Source of the DNA: an uncultured Phycisphaerales bacterium
GTDB taxonomy: Bacteria; Planctomycetota; Phycisphaerae; WQYP01
NCBI GenBank assembly: GCA_903868035.1
Contig: CAIPTQ010000052.1
Location: 1-27,589, forward strand
DNA length: 27,589 bases
Direction of reading: 5' to 3'
The notes under the pieces are model-generated. The model was not told the DNA's origin. It saw nothing but the letters and a program-made list of their open reading frames with translations, and did not search any database. Both the position numbers and the translations under genes were made by a program. The stretch's first letter is position 1; every line of letters begins with the position of its first letter. Shown in pieces: positions 5,552 to 12,905 of the stretch.

Positions 5552-6495
5552 GATGGTGCCTCCCCGATGGTGACGTGCATCGGCACCGCCTCGTACGGTG
5601 TCAAATCAGCACCCGACACATTGGCAAGTCGGACCACGGAAGCCCAGTCAATACCATCCTCGCCGTAACTCAGGAACGAGCTAATGGCGAACGTCACGCG
5701 CGGTACGGTCCCAACGGCCTGATACACCTGACAAATCGGAAACAGGAAATCCCAATAACTCAGCGTTCCGCCGTCATTCATTTCCAACGAAACCGGGGCA
5801 TAGGCGGGATCTGACGGGTCCAGACCGCTGGGGGTATACGTCGTGACGCCGGAGACGGTTCCCACCTTACGCATGATTCTGTCCCACACCGTATACGTGG
5901 GAGCAGTTGCCCCGTCGGAACGAATGATATACTGCGGCCCGTCCACGAGAATCACGTCGGCTGGAGTCGTCACCGATACCGAATCCAAGCAGCGCAGAGA
6001 AAGCAGTTGCGCCCCCGTGTAGGGACTGCCGGCGGTGGAGGAATCCATGAACCAACGCGGATCGGTCAGCGGGTAGTCCGCCGCCAACAGTGGCGGGGGG
6101 CAGGACCAGGCGGTCGCCCACGTTTTGAAGACCACATCGAAGCCGCCCACGTTCACGGCGATGACCCACCGCCCGCTCCCCTCGCGGGAAATCTGCAAAA
6201 CGATGCTATCGCAATGTTCCTGATTCAGGCTACTGTGCAAATCGTAAAACGGGGGGTAGCCCGTGAAGTCCGCCACCGGCCAGCCGTCGCCGTTGAGGGT
6301 GATAACAAAGGAATCCGCCGTCAATGCCGCCGCGTAGGACCACAATTGACAGCACCCGTCCGCGCACGGGTTCGTTCCCCCGCCCCCGCAGCAGTCGCAG
6401 TCCGAATCCCCCGCACCCACCAGCACCTTCCCATCCTCATCCAGCGTCACGCTGCCATCGTCCTGCAAGATCCGCGTCCCGCTCGCCGCGCTCAT
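5548..6495 (-). CDS. Putative distal tail / tail-tip protein (315 aa)
   Basis: No family is recognised. After an N-terminal segment with two short repeats of the LxDDG/LDEDG kind there is an unusual cysteine cluster (residues 33-52: CDCC, a glycine run, then PCADGCC), followed by about 260 residues rich in beta-forming and aromatic residues. The position, after the tape measure and a probable distal tail gene, is where siphophages keep tail-tip or host-recognition proteins, so a tail-tip role is inferred. The ATG at 6495 overlaps the upstream stop as ATGA and is preferred over one at 6501. The cysteines could form disulfides or bind metal. Confidence 0.6.
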   Translation of the reverse strand: MSAASGTRILQDDGSVTLDEDGKVLVGAGDSDCDCCGGGGTNPCADGCCQLWSYAAALTADSFVITLNGDGWPVADFTGYPPFYDLHSSLNQEHCDSIVLQISREGSGRWVIAVNVGGFDVVFKTWATAWSCPPPLLAADYPLTDPRWFMDSSTAGSPYTGAQLLSLRCLDSVSVTTPADVILVDGPQYIIRSDGATAPTYTVWDRIMRKVGTVSGVTTYTPSGLDPSDPAYAPVSLEMNDGGTLSYWDFLFPICQVYQAVGTVPRVTFAISSFLSYGEDGIDWASVVRLANVSGADLTPYEAVPMHVTIGEAPS

Positions 6496-6890
6496 GGGCA
6501 CACCCGCTTGACCGCCGCCGGGACCTCATCGCACCACCACAGGATCAGGAAGGGGCCGCTCCAGTAGGCCAGCCCGATCGCCGCCGCCGCCAGGAGCCCC
6601 AGCGCCGGCCGCTGCATGCTCGGCGCCACCGCCGCGGCCAGCGTGTTACCGGCCAGATCCTTCACCAGGTAGGTGAAATTGCAGGCGGCGGTTCCGCTCC
6701 CGGCCGAGCCTCCGGTCTGCGACAGCAGTACCGGGAACATCCCACTGGACCCGCCCCCGCTTCCCCCGCCGCCCCCCCGCGGCCGGTGCCGCACCTGCGG
6801 GCTGTACACGTTGCGCCCATGCCTTTCGAACCAGCGCACGGCCTCGCTGGTGCGGAGATTCTGGCGGGGTGTCAGCGGCGTCTGGGCCAT
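6492..6890 (-). CDS. Hypothetical tail-region protein (132 aa)
   Basis: The N-terminal 35 residues are basic and aromatic (VRWFERHGRNVYSPQV), then comes a glycine/serine linker (about residues 40-50), then a domain ending in hydrophobic stretches (ALGLLAAAAIGLAYW and GPFLILWWC, about 97-120) that could be one or two membrane segments or a hydrophobic core. No family is recognised. The start at 6890 has AGAGGT nine bases upstream. It is coupled to the next gene by an ATGA overlap. Lying between distal tail genes, it could be a minor tail or membrane-contact protein. Confidence 0.55.
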   Translation of the reverse strand: MAQTPLTPRQNLRTSEAVRWFERHGRNVYSPQVRHRPRGGGGGSGGGSSGMFPVLLSQTGGSAGSGTAACNFTYLVKDLAGNTLAAAVAPSMQRPALGLLAAAAIGLAYWSGPFLILWWCDEVPAAVKRVCP

Positions 6891-6906
6891 GTTTCTTTAC
6901 CTCTTC

Positions 6907-7830
6907 TCACGCCAGCAGGTTCGGCGTCTGACCCACCAGGAATAACTGGTCGAAGTTGGCCGACCCGAGCACCGTGTAATTCTTGGTGACGATGGCCGCG
7001 CCGCTGGTCAGTTCATGCCCGGAAGCGTCCAGGTACATCGGTTCGCTGATCGGTTGGGCGTTGGGCCCGGTCCCGTTCATGATCGGTTGGCCCTTCTCGT
7101 AGCCGTTCACGCTATGGTTGAACGATCGGTTCGGCATCTTCTCCAGCCAGCCGTCCGTACCGGCGTGGTAGAGCAACTCCAGGCTCACGCTGCCGATCTT
7201 GGTTCCATCCTGGTCGTACTGGTCGCCCACGACAAAGTTGTCCAGCTTCAGCGTCAGCGCGTCGATCAAGTACGGCATGCCGCCGATGGTGATGGTGTAG
7301 GCCGATCCGTTGAGCGAGCCCTTGCAGTCGTGCAGGGCGTAGTTGTACCCCGTGGCGTTGGTTAAAAAGTTGATGGTGATTTTGGAGTCGTATTCGAGTT
7401 TCTGGACCGGCGGGCTATAGGGCTCGCCGATGCAGTTGACCATGGCCACTCCGTTGAGGTCTTTTTCGATCGGCCGCTGGAAAGGCACGCCGGTGATGGT
7501 TTTGACTATCGACCATGTGCTATGCGTGGCGTTGAACTTGGGCTGCTTGTCGTTGGGTTTCAGCGTCCGCCATGTGACGGTCACTTTCCACAGGTACGGC
7601 CCCGCCGGGTCGCGCTCGGCCTCTTTGGCCATCACATACAGGCTGTAGTTGGGAAGCTGGGAGCCCCAGACCGGCACGCCCGTCGCGTTGCGCGCATCCA
7701 TGCCCGTAGCGCTGGCGTCCGTGAACTCGACGTGGTATTGCCGCTCCTCCCAGGACTCCATGGTGGACAGGTCCCCGCCGTTGCGTCCGGAGCCGTCGAT
7801 TTCACTAGCGCTGCCGCGTTGGGTGGGCAT
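6907..7830 (-). CDS. Putative distal tail protein (307 aa)
   Basis: This 307-residue protein is beta-rich (alternating hydrophobic strands such as KITINFLTNATGY and YTITIGGMPYLIDALTLKLD), without membrane or signal segments. It directly follows the tape measure, where siphophages encode the distal tail protein or baseplate hub, and this is the main basis for the call. I do not recognise a named family in its sequence. The ATG at 7830 (MPTQRGSASE) is chosen over one at 7983 because AGGAG lies five bases upstream and the longer version would overlap the tape measure gene by about 145 bases. Confidence 0.6.
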   Translation of the reverse strand: MPTQRGSASEIDGSGRNGGDLSTMESWEERQYHVEFTDASATGMDARNATGVPVWGSQLPNYSLYVMAKEAERDPAGPYLWKVTVTWRTLKPNDKQPKFNATHSTWSIVKTITGVPFQRPIEKDLNGVAMVNCIGEPYSPPVQKLEYDSKITINFLTNATGYNYALHDCKGSLNGSAYTITIGGMPYLIDALTLKLDNFVVGDQYDQDGTKIGSVSLELLYHAGTDGWLEKMPNRSFNHSVNGYEKGQPIMNGTGPNAQPISEPMYLDASGHELTSGAAIVTKNYTVLGSANFDQLFLVGQTPNLLA

Positions 7831-7838
7831 AGGGACTC

Positions 7839-9041
7839 CTAGTAGAGGGGATTCGATTCGTCGTCCGTGGACCCTCCCGCCGGGGCCTTGCGGTTCATCT
7901 GCTGCAGCTCGCCGATGATGGTGGTTAATTTGGCCGAGGCCTCCTGGGCGGCCTTGACCTCCGGCCGATCCGGCGCCAGCCACACGTGCCCCGGATCGCC
8001 GCGCACCGCCGCGGTCTGGGCGATCCGGTATTGCTCGGCGGCCTGGCCGCCCCGGATCACGCCCTCCAACCGCGCCTTTTCATCCTCGAGGGTTTGGCGG
8101 CGGTCTTTGATCTCGCCCTGCAGCGCCAGTTTGGCCAGCCGGTTCTGCTCGGCGCATTCCTTCACCAGGGCGTCGTGCTTGATTTTTTCGATGTCCCGCA
8201 CCTGGTTGTCCAAGGCCGTCTGCTCCCATTCCAGTTCGGCCGCCGTCAGCTTCTTCTTGTCGGCCTGCAGGCGAGAGTATTCCAGCAGGGAGTTATTGTA
8301 AGCGTCCTTCAGGGCCGCTTTGGCGCTGGGGTTATTTTCGGCGTCCATACGTCCTTTTAAGGCGTCCTTCTGCTTGTTCAGGCCGTCGATCAGGTCCTGG
8401 TGGACGGCCCCGGCCAGCTTGTCCCGCATGGCGGTCGTCGCGTTCTGGGCCTTGAACTTGATCTCCGCGATTTTGCGTTCCGTCTCGTCGCCGATGCCCG
8501 CCAGGATCCCCTCCTGCTCCGCATGGAGGGTTTCCTTCTGGATGTCTTTTAGCAGGTCCTTGGTTTCCTTCTTGAACTTCTGCTCGGCTTCGATCGCCTT
8601 GTCGATTTGCTCGACGTGGTATTTCTGCGCCGCCGCCGCCTTGGCCGCCGCCGCCGCCTCGCCGGTCAGGGCGTCGATCATGCCGTCGATCGCCGCGGCG
8701 AATCCTCCAACGATCGGCAGCGAATGGGCAATCCCCTGAAAGTATTGGCGTTGAGTGATGTCCCCGCGTTCGTATTCGACCGAAACCTTGGCGATTTCCA
8801 CGGCCATCTGCTTGGCTTCGTTGGCCAGGGCCGTCAGGCCTCCGATGGCTCCTCCCCCCGCCGCCAGCTTGATGGCCTGGCCCAGGTCGGACTTTTTGCC
8901 CGTCAGCGCCGCCAGATCCTTGAAGAAGCCCTTGCTTTTAGCGCTGGTCTTGTCGACCTCGTCGCGCGCCTCTTTGAATCCCGCGCTCCAGTTGCTGGCG
9001 TCGGCTTTGAGGATTCCATTCAAGGCCCCGAAGACACCCAT
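7839..9041 (-). CDS. Tail tape measure protein
   Basis: The protein spans 400 residues and would set tail length, be threaded through the tail tube and help DNA enter the cell. The N-terminus (residues 1-60) reads like tape-measure N-termini (ALNGILKADASNWSAGFKEA), a glycine/alanine-rich hydrophobic segment lies at about 61-85 and 105-130, and from about 140 to 350 the sequence is a long charged coiled coil (repeated K, E, Q, with LEDEKARLEGV). The length is short for the family; at roughly 1.5 angstrom per residue it would predict a tail of about 60 nm. It follows the frameshifted chaperone pair, which is the standard order. The start at 9041 has GAGG six bases upstream. Confidence 0.75.
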   Translation of the reverse strand: MGVFGALNGILKADASNWSAGFKEARDEVDKTSAKSKGFFKDLAALTGKKSDLGQAIKLAAGGGAIGGLTALANEAKQMAVEIAKVSVEYERGDITQRQYFQGIAHSLPIVGGFAAAIDGMIDALTGEAAAAAKAAAAQKYHVEQIDKAIEAEQKFKKETKDLLKDIQKETLHAEQEGILAGIGDETERKIAEIKFKAQNATTAMRDKLAGAVHQDLIDGLNKQKDALKGRMDAENNPSAKAALKDAYNNSLLEYSRLQADKKKLTAAELEWEQTALDNQVRDIEKIKHDALVKECAEQNRLAKLALQGEIKDRRQTLEDEKARLEGVIRGGQAAEQYRIAQTAAVRGDPGHVWLAPDRPEVKAAQEASAKLTTIIGELQQMNRKAPAGGSTDDESNPLY

Positions 9042-9043
9042 AG

Positions 9044-9771
9044 TCAGCCTCGCGTCGCCAGGCCCGCCAGCCCGGCGTTAAACAGTTCAATCTTCCGCTT
9101 CACCACCGCCATCTCCGGCAGTCCCTTTTCGCGCTCCTCCGCCCAGGGGTTCACCGCCCGGGCGATGCGCCGGCCGTCGGGCGTCAGCCCCTGGAGGGCC
9201 GCCAGCGTGCCCAGCAGGGCCTCCCAGCGCTGGTCCTCGCGTTCTCCCGCGCCGCCATCCCATGGGGCGATCTGGTAGTCGGCCAGTAGCAGGCGGTACT
9301 CGCGCGTGGTCAGCGCCGCCTTGGCCCGGCGCGGGGTCAGGCCGAAGGTGCGTCCGAGGAGGAGCCAGAAGCGTTCGCCGTTGTCTCCCCGGAGCCTTTT
9401 TTTTCCGCTTCCAGGCCCTCCGCCGTCAGGCGGTTGGCCGCGATCGCCGCCTCGTAGACCGCCATCAGGGCCTTGCGGTTGAGCCTGGTGGCCAGTTCGT
9501 CGGGCGTGGCCTTGGAGAACAGCCGGTCGCCCCTGGCGTCGCACGCCGTCCGCAGCACCAGGTCCGCGAAAATCACCGCGGCCCGGCCTTCGTCCCCTTT
9601 GGCCGCCTGGACCAGTTCCTGCCAGGACTCCCATTCGCTTTGCGTTAGAATCCGCACATAAACGTCCGGACGTCCTGGCACCGGAACCGGCGGATCGTCC
9701 AAAAGCCGGTACCCGTCTAAAGGATCGGGCGGAAGGGAATCGGGGGGGGTAAAACAGGAGGGGGGGGGCAT
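9044..9771 (-). CDS. Tail assembly chaperone fusion (gpGT type) made by -1 frameshift
   Basis: The frame read after the slippery site runs from AGG at 9397 to the stop at 9044 and encodes about 117 residues (RLRGDNGERFWLLLGRTFGL onward), with no start of its own having a ribosome site. Joined to the zero-frame protein by a -1 shift it gives a gpG-GT style fusion of about 241 residues. In lambda-like siphophages the minor fusion and the major short form together chaperone the tape measure during tail assembly. The frame relation is exactly -1 at the run of eight A, and the tape measure follows three bases after, both as expected. The shift itself is inferred, not shown. Confidence 0.7.
9337..9771 (-). 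CDS. Tail assembly chaperone, short form (gpG type)
   Basis: The zero-frame product has about 144 residues. A proline-rich start (PPDSLPPDPLDGY) is followed by a helical domain (EWESWQELVQAAKGDEGRAA, then LNRKALMAVYEAAIAA), as in chaperones with a tail-protein contact domain, and a short serine/alanine tail read after the slippery site. Its place between the tail tube and tape measure genes, and the in-register -1 frame behind it, identify it. Three ATG codons lie at 9783, 9777 and 9771; only the last has a GGAG six bases upstream, so 9771 is preferred. A chance match is unlikely given the context. Confidence 0.7.
   Translation of the reverse strand: MPPPSCFTPPDSLPPDPLDGYRLLDDPPVPVPGRPDVYVRILTQSEWESWQELVQAAKGDEGRAAVIFADLVLRTACDARGDRLFSKATPDELATRLNRKALMAVYEAAIAANRLTAEGLEAEKKGSGETTANASGSSSDAPSA
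9354..9403 (-). promoter_or_regulatory. Programmed -1 frameshift site: slippery A7 plus stem
   Basis: On the minus strand the zero frame reads GCG GAA AAA AAA GGC, giving the slippery heptamer A AAA AAA at 9403-9397. Four bases later CCGGGGAG (9392-9385) can pair with CTCCTCGG (9361-9354) in eight pairs, one of them G-U, a plausible stimulatory stem. The loop is about 23 bases. Confidence 0.7.
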
Positions 9772-9815
9772 GAGCATCTCCATGGTAAAAAAGGGATGAA
9801 TCCAGCGGCGCGGGC

Positions 9816-10334
9816 TTAGGTCCCGCAGACCTGCAGCGGCACGCCGGTGATCTGGATCATCAGGTCGGACTTGGCCGTCTCATCTTTCTTGAGTTCTTTC
9901 GCCAGCGGCGTCCAGTCGGCGATCCAGCCCAGGAAGGTCATGGCGCTGGGCGTGTCGGCGTCGTTGATTGTGACCTTGAAGAAGTTCAGCGTCTTGTTGG
10001 CGATCCAACTGTTGATCAGGGACGTCATCGTACCATTCTGCGCCAACGTTACTTTAACTTCGCCGTAGTCCGGCGTGCCCGGCTGGCTGGTCGCCGCCAG
10101 GGAGCCGAGCTTGGTGGTTTCGACCTTCTTGGGCTTGACGCTGTTGGGCGTGATGTCGTAAATGCCCGCCAGGGCCGTCAGCGTGCCCGAGGCGATAATG
10201 CCGTCGCCGATCACGCCCGTCAGGGTGCCCCCGGTGAGCGTCCCGCAGGCCGCGCCGCCGGCGGACAGGGTGCCGGTATTGCACCAGTTCAAGGTTCCAG
10301 AATCTCCAACGACGTCCAGCGGTTTGAGGGCCAT
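9816..10334 (-). CDS. Major tail tube protein
   Basis: This 172-residue beta-rich protein lies between the tail terminator and the tail chaperones, the canonical position for the major tail (tube) protein of siphophages. It shows the small, strand-dominated sequence expected of the tube fold: repeated GTLTG and ASGTLTAL motifs near residues 32-58, then GEVKVTLAQNG and FFKVTINDADT strands later. Hexamers would stack to form the non-contractile tube. AGGAG lies six bases upstream of the ATG. Identification relies on context and composition more than on sequence signature. Confidence 0.7.
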   Translation of the reverse strand: MALKPLDVVGDSGTLNWCNTGTLSAGGAACGTLTGGTLTGVIGDGIIASGTLTALAGIYDITPNSVKPKKVETTKLGSLAATSQPGTPDYGEVKVTLAQNGTMTSLINSWIANKTLNFFKVTINDADTPSAMTFLGWIADWTPLAKELKKDETAKSDLMIQITGVPLQVCGT

Positions 10335-10353
10335 GCCAAGCTCCTTTTAAAGT

Positions 10354-10812
10354 TCACGCGTTCGACCAGACGCGGTATTCCTCGTCCAGTTCGTAGTACA
10401 GGGCGTCGGGGTTGCCCCCAACTGCCGTCACATCCTCGTCGGCCCCCTCCAGGAAGCAGCGCGTCGTGCCCCCGCCCAGTCCCGCGCTCACCGTCCAGGT
10501 CTGGCGGTCCAGCAGCGTGTGCACCGCCGCCTGTATCCGTCCCGCCGCCACGCGGGCCGAGGCGCCGTTGGCCACGATCACCAGCGTCAGGGTGTATTCC
10601 TTTTGCCTCTGGACCTGCACCGATTCCTCTTTTTCCTGGTGGACGCGGTAATCAATGAAGGGGTAATGGTTCTGGTCGGAAATTCCGGGATAGACCCGCG
10701 TGCCCACGGCCGCGGCCAGCACGGCCAGGGCCGCGGTTTGGCCGGCGTTGTCGCCGGTCTGGGCGGCCGTCAGGCGGGCATAGATCGTATTGCCTACTTC
10801 GACCAGGCCCAT
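10354..10812 (-). CDS. Tail completion/terminator protein (DUF3168, gp17-like)
   Basis: This 152-residue protein fits the DUF3168 tail terminator family, which caps the tail end that joins the head. It begins with a helix (GNTIYARLTAAQ), has the family's VGTRVYPG...YPFIDYRV strand region (about residues 37-57), a TLTLVIVANG strand, a helix with AAGRIQAAVHTLLD (90-103) and a final YYELDEEYRVW strand. It follows the gp10-like gene, as expected. AGGAGG lies five bases before the ATG. Confidence 0.82.
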   Translation of the reverse strand: MGLVEVGNTIYARLTAAQTGDNAGQTAALAVLAAAVGTRVYPGISDQNHYPFIDYRVHQEKEESVQVQRQKEYTLTLVIVANGASARVAAGRIQAAVHTLLDRQTWTVSAGLGGGTTRCFLEGADEDVTAVGGNPDALYYELDEEYRVWSNA

Positions 10813-10821
10813 CGGGCCCTC

Positions 10822-11325
10822 CTACTTTTTCGCGCCGCTGTTGGCCGCTTCCTCGGCCAGACCTTGCCGCAGCGTCTCGCTGATCACCTGCCGGGCCATC
10901 GGCTCGGCCCGGCGGAAGCCCATATCCAGCCAATGCTCTCCCTTCACCCGTCCCCGGTTATCGGCCAGCCCGACGTCCGCGTGCTTGAGTTTCAGCTTCG
11001 TCAGCACCTTGGCCGCCGCGGCCTTGAGCCGCCGGCCGATCTGGTGGCCGTAGTTGTAAAAGCCTACCCAGAAGACCCCGCCGGGGAACCCCGTGGAACT
11101 GAGCGTCACCAGCATGCTCTGGCCGGTGCGGCTGCGCTTTCCCGCCCGCACCTTGATCGCCGCCCGAAGTTCCGCCGAGGGCGCGGTCGCCGCCAGCTCG
11201 CGGGCGATCACGTGGGCCCCGGCGCGCAGGGCGGTGCGGACGATCTTGCGCGCCACATTGCCCTCAATCTGTTCGAGCGCCCGGACCATTACGTCGGCGC
11301 CCTGCAGTTCGCCGCCCACGTTCAT
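10822..11325 (-). CDS. HK97 gp10-like head-tail connector protein
   Basis: The 167-residue protein matches the HK97 gp10 family, which forms part of the head-tail connector or tail-proximal ring. Typical features are MVRALEQIEGNVARKIVRTALRAGAHVI near the start (9-37), a middle GFPGGVFWVGFYNYGHQIG turn, and a C-terminal basic helix (RRAEPMARQVISETL). The N-terminal ATG overlaps the stop of the upstream adaptor gene as ATGA, so they are coupled. Confidence 0.82.
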   Translation of the reverse strand: MNVGGELQGADVMVRALEQIEGNVARKIVRTALRAGAHVIARELAATAPSAELRAAIKVRAGKRSRTGQSMLVTLSSTGFPGGVFWVGFYNYGHQIGRRLKAAAAKVLTKLKLKHADVGLADNRGRVKGEHWLDMGFRRAEPMARQVISETLRQGLAEEAANSGAKK

Positions 11326-11660
11326 ATCAACTCCTGGCAGTAGAGTTCTAGTAGGATGTTGCGTTCGTCGGGGTTGAGCACCCCGTTTATTAGCAGCGTC
11401 CGCCCCTGATAGACCACCTGCATCGCCGCGGTGATCCCTGGCCGGTACCGGATCGTCACCTTGGTGTTGGTGTGGACGCCGAAGGAATGGGCCCGCTCCA
11501 CCTCGCCGGAGCGCACCGGGCCGATTTCCGCCCGCGTCGTTGCCACGGCGGCCAGGGTGTAGGTCCGCTGGCCACTGGCGTCCGGCGTGCCCTCCTGGCG
11601 GCTGTAGATCACCACCTGATGGCGGAGGCGGGCGACGTTGACCGGCGCGACGGGAGGCAT
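11322..11660 (-). CDS. Head-tail adaptor (SPP1 gp16-like joining protein)
   Basis: The 112-residue protein has the family pattern of phage head-tail joining proteins: an N-terminal LRHQVVIYSRQEG strand, DASGQRTYTLAAVATTRAEIGPV in the middle, and TKVTIRYRPGITAAMQVVYQGR followed by LLINGVLNPDERNILLELYC at the end. It would stop DNA leakage from the portal and give a surface for the tail. I chose the ATG at 11660, with GGAGGT eight bases upstream; the open frame continues five codons to a TTG that includes this ribosome site. It lies directly after the gp6-like connector. Confidence 0.82.
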   Translation of the reverse strand: MPPVAPVNVARLRHQVVIYSRQEGTPDASGQRTYTLAAVATTRAEIGPVRSGEVERAHSFGVHTNTKVTIRYRPGITAAMQVVYQGRTLLINGVLNPDERNILLELYCQELI

Positions 11661-11662
11661 TG

Positions 11663-12568
11663 TCAAAACCTCCAAGTCTTGTGCGGGGTCAGCAGCGTCC
11701 GGACGGCCTCGGGCAGGTCGCCCCCGCCCGCCCCGCCTCCAGCCTCGCCCCGGTTCTCATAGAACCAGGTCAAGGCCAGCAGCATGGCCTGGCGGAGGGT
11801 CTCCGGCAGGGAGTCGACCAGCAGGGTTCCAGTACCGGCGGTGGTCAGGGCCACGGCGGATCCGCCGGGCGCTGCCGCCAGGGTGAAGCTCAGCCCGCCG
11901 GGGGCGATCGCGACGGCGTAGTAATTGGTCTTTTCAGCCAGGCCGCCGGGCAGCGTGCCGTCGATCGCCGTCAGGCGCAGGGCCTGGCCGGCCGCGACGG
12001 GCGCTGCGCCGGCGGCCAGCGTGATCACGCCGCTGGCGCTGGCGGCGCTGCCGGGCGTCATGTAGCCCGTGGCATAGGTCACCGTCACAGTATCGAGCTG
12101 GCTATCGCAGGTATCCGGCCAATCCGTCCCCCCGCCATCCCCCGCCACGCCGGGCATGATCCGCGCCGGATCGTCGTCCGCGGCCACGGTGTAATCCGTG
12201 TCCGGATCCAGCGTCTGGACCGTGCCGGCGGAATCCAGGTATTGAATCGCAAGCACCGTCTGCAGCGGTCCCGGGCCAATCCGCAGGGCGGGGTCGTCGA
12301 TTCGGGGATTGGGCAGCACTGCCTCCATCCAGCCGATCACCGGCAGGATATAGTTGGCTCCGGGGAAGCGGTCGGCCGTCGCCCGGTAGGTGGCCAGCAC
12401 GAACTGCCGGCGGGTCCAATCCTCGAGGCCGCGCCGCGCCGCGGCGATCATCCCCCGGATCAGCGTATCGTCCGCCGTCAGGTCGCTATCGAGGCGCAGT
12501 TGGGCCTTGGCGTCGGTCAGGGAGATCGGCTCGCAGGGCGGGGGAATCAGCAGGCGGGGTTCGGACAT
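11663..12568 (-). CDS. gp6-like head-tail connector with an inserted beta module
   Basis: The 301-residue protein is a connector of the HK97 gp6 / YqbG type that docks beneath the portal. The N-terminal helical domain (SLTDAKAQLRLDSDLTADDTLIRGMIAAARR, about 16-46) and the C-terminal LPETLRQAMLLALTWFYENR (254-273) are family hallmarks. Usual members are near 100-220 residues; here residues about 172-251 form an extra module rich in glycine, alanine and threonine with GTLPGGLAEKTNYYAVAI and SFTLAAAPGGS, a pattern I know from repeat modules of phage tail and fibre proteins. The ribosome site is weak. The rest of the head-tail genes follow in order. Confidence 0.8.
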   Translation of the reverse strand: MSEPRLLIPPPCEPISLTDAKAQLRLDSDLTADDTLIRGMIAAARRGLEDWTRRQFVLATYRATADRFPGANYILPVIGWMEAVLPNPRIDDPALRIGPGPLQTVLAIQYLDSAGTVQTLDPDTDYTVAADDDPARIMPGVAGDGGGTDWPDTCDSQLDTVTVTYATGYMTPGSAASASGVITLAAGAAPVAAGQALRLTAIDGTLPGGLAEKTNYYAVAIAPGGLSFTLAAAPGGSAVALTTAGTGTLLVDSLPETLRQAMLLALTWFYENRGEAGGGAGGGDLPEAVRTLLTPHKTWRF

Positions 12569-12575
12569 GGGGCGC

Positions 12576-12863
12576 TCACTTCTTCTTGCGCCGGCCCCGG
12601 GCGTCCAGGGCCGCCGTGGCGGACGGTGGCGCCGCGTCTTCCGGCGTCTGGGCCATCTGCGACTGTTGGCGGTCTAGACATTCGCGGCACCGGCCGCAGA
12701 CGCAGGGCGCTGGAGACGGGGAAGGGTCGGTAGTGGGGGACATGGCGGAGGCATAGCGGCCGGCGATCAGGGCCTGGGCTTCGGCCGCCGGCAGTTCGTG
12801 GATCGAGCCCGGCTCGCGGACGCCGCCGGGCCCGGCGCTGAGGGTGTGGAATTGTACGCGCAT
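12576..12863 (-). CDS. Small head-cluster protein with C-rich segment (95 aa)
   Basis: The first 40 residues (PGGVREPGSIHELPAAEAQALIAGRYA) match the pattern of short phage proteins near head genes that have a GxxxxLPxxxAxxLIxxG signature. A linker follows, then CVCGRCREC (about 54-62), four cysteines that could bind a metal, and the end is basic (RGRRKKK). No precise role is known to me. AGGAG lies seven bases before the ATG. It stands between a beta-helix gene and the connector. Confidence 0.6.
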   Translation of the reverse strand: MRVQFHTLSAGPGGVREPGSIHELPAAEAQALIAGRYASAMSPTTDPSPSPAPCVCGRCRECLDRQQSQMAQTPEDAAPPSATAALDARGRRKKK

Positions 12864-12905
12864 GGATGACTCCTGAAGCGCCTGAATCCAGTATCCCGGC
12901 GCTGC

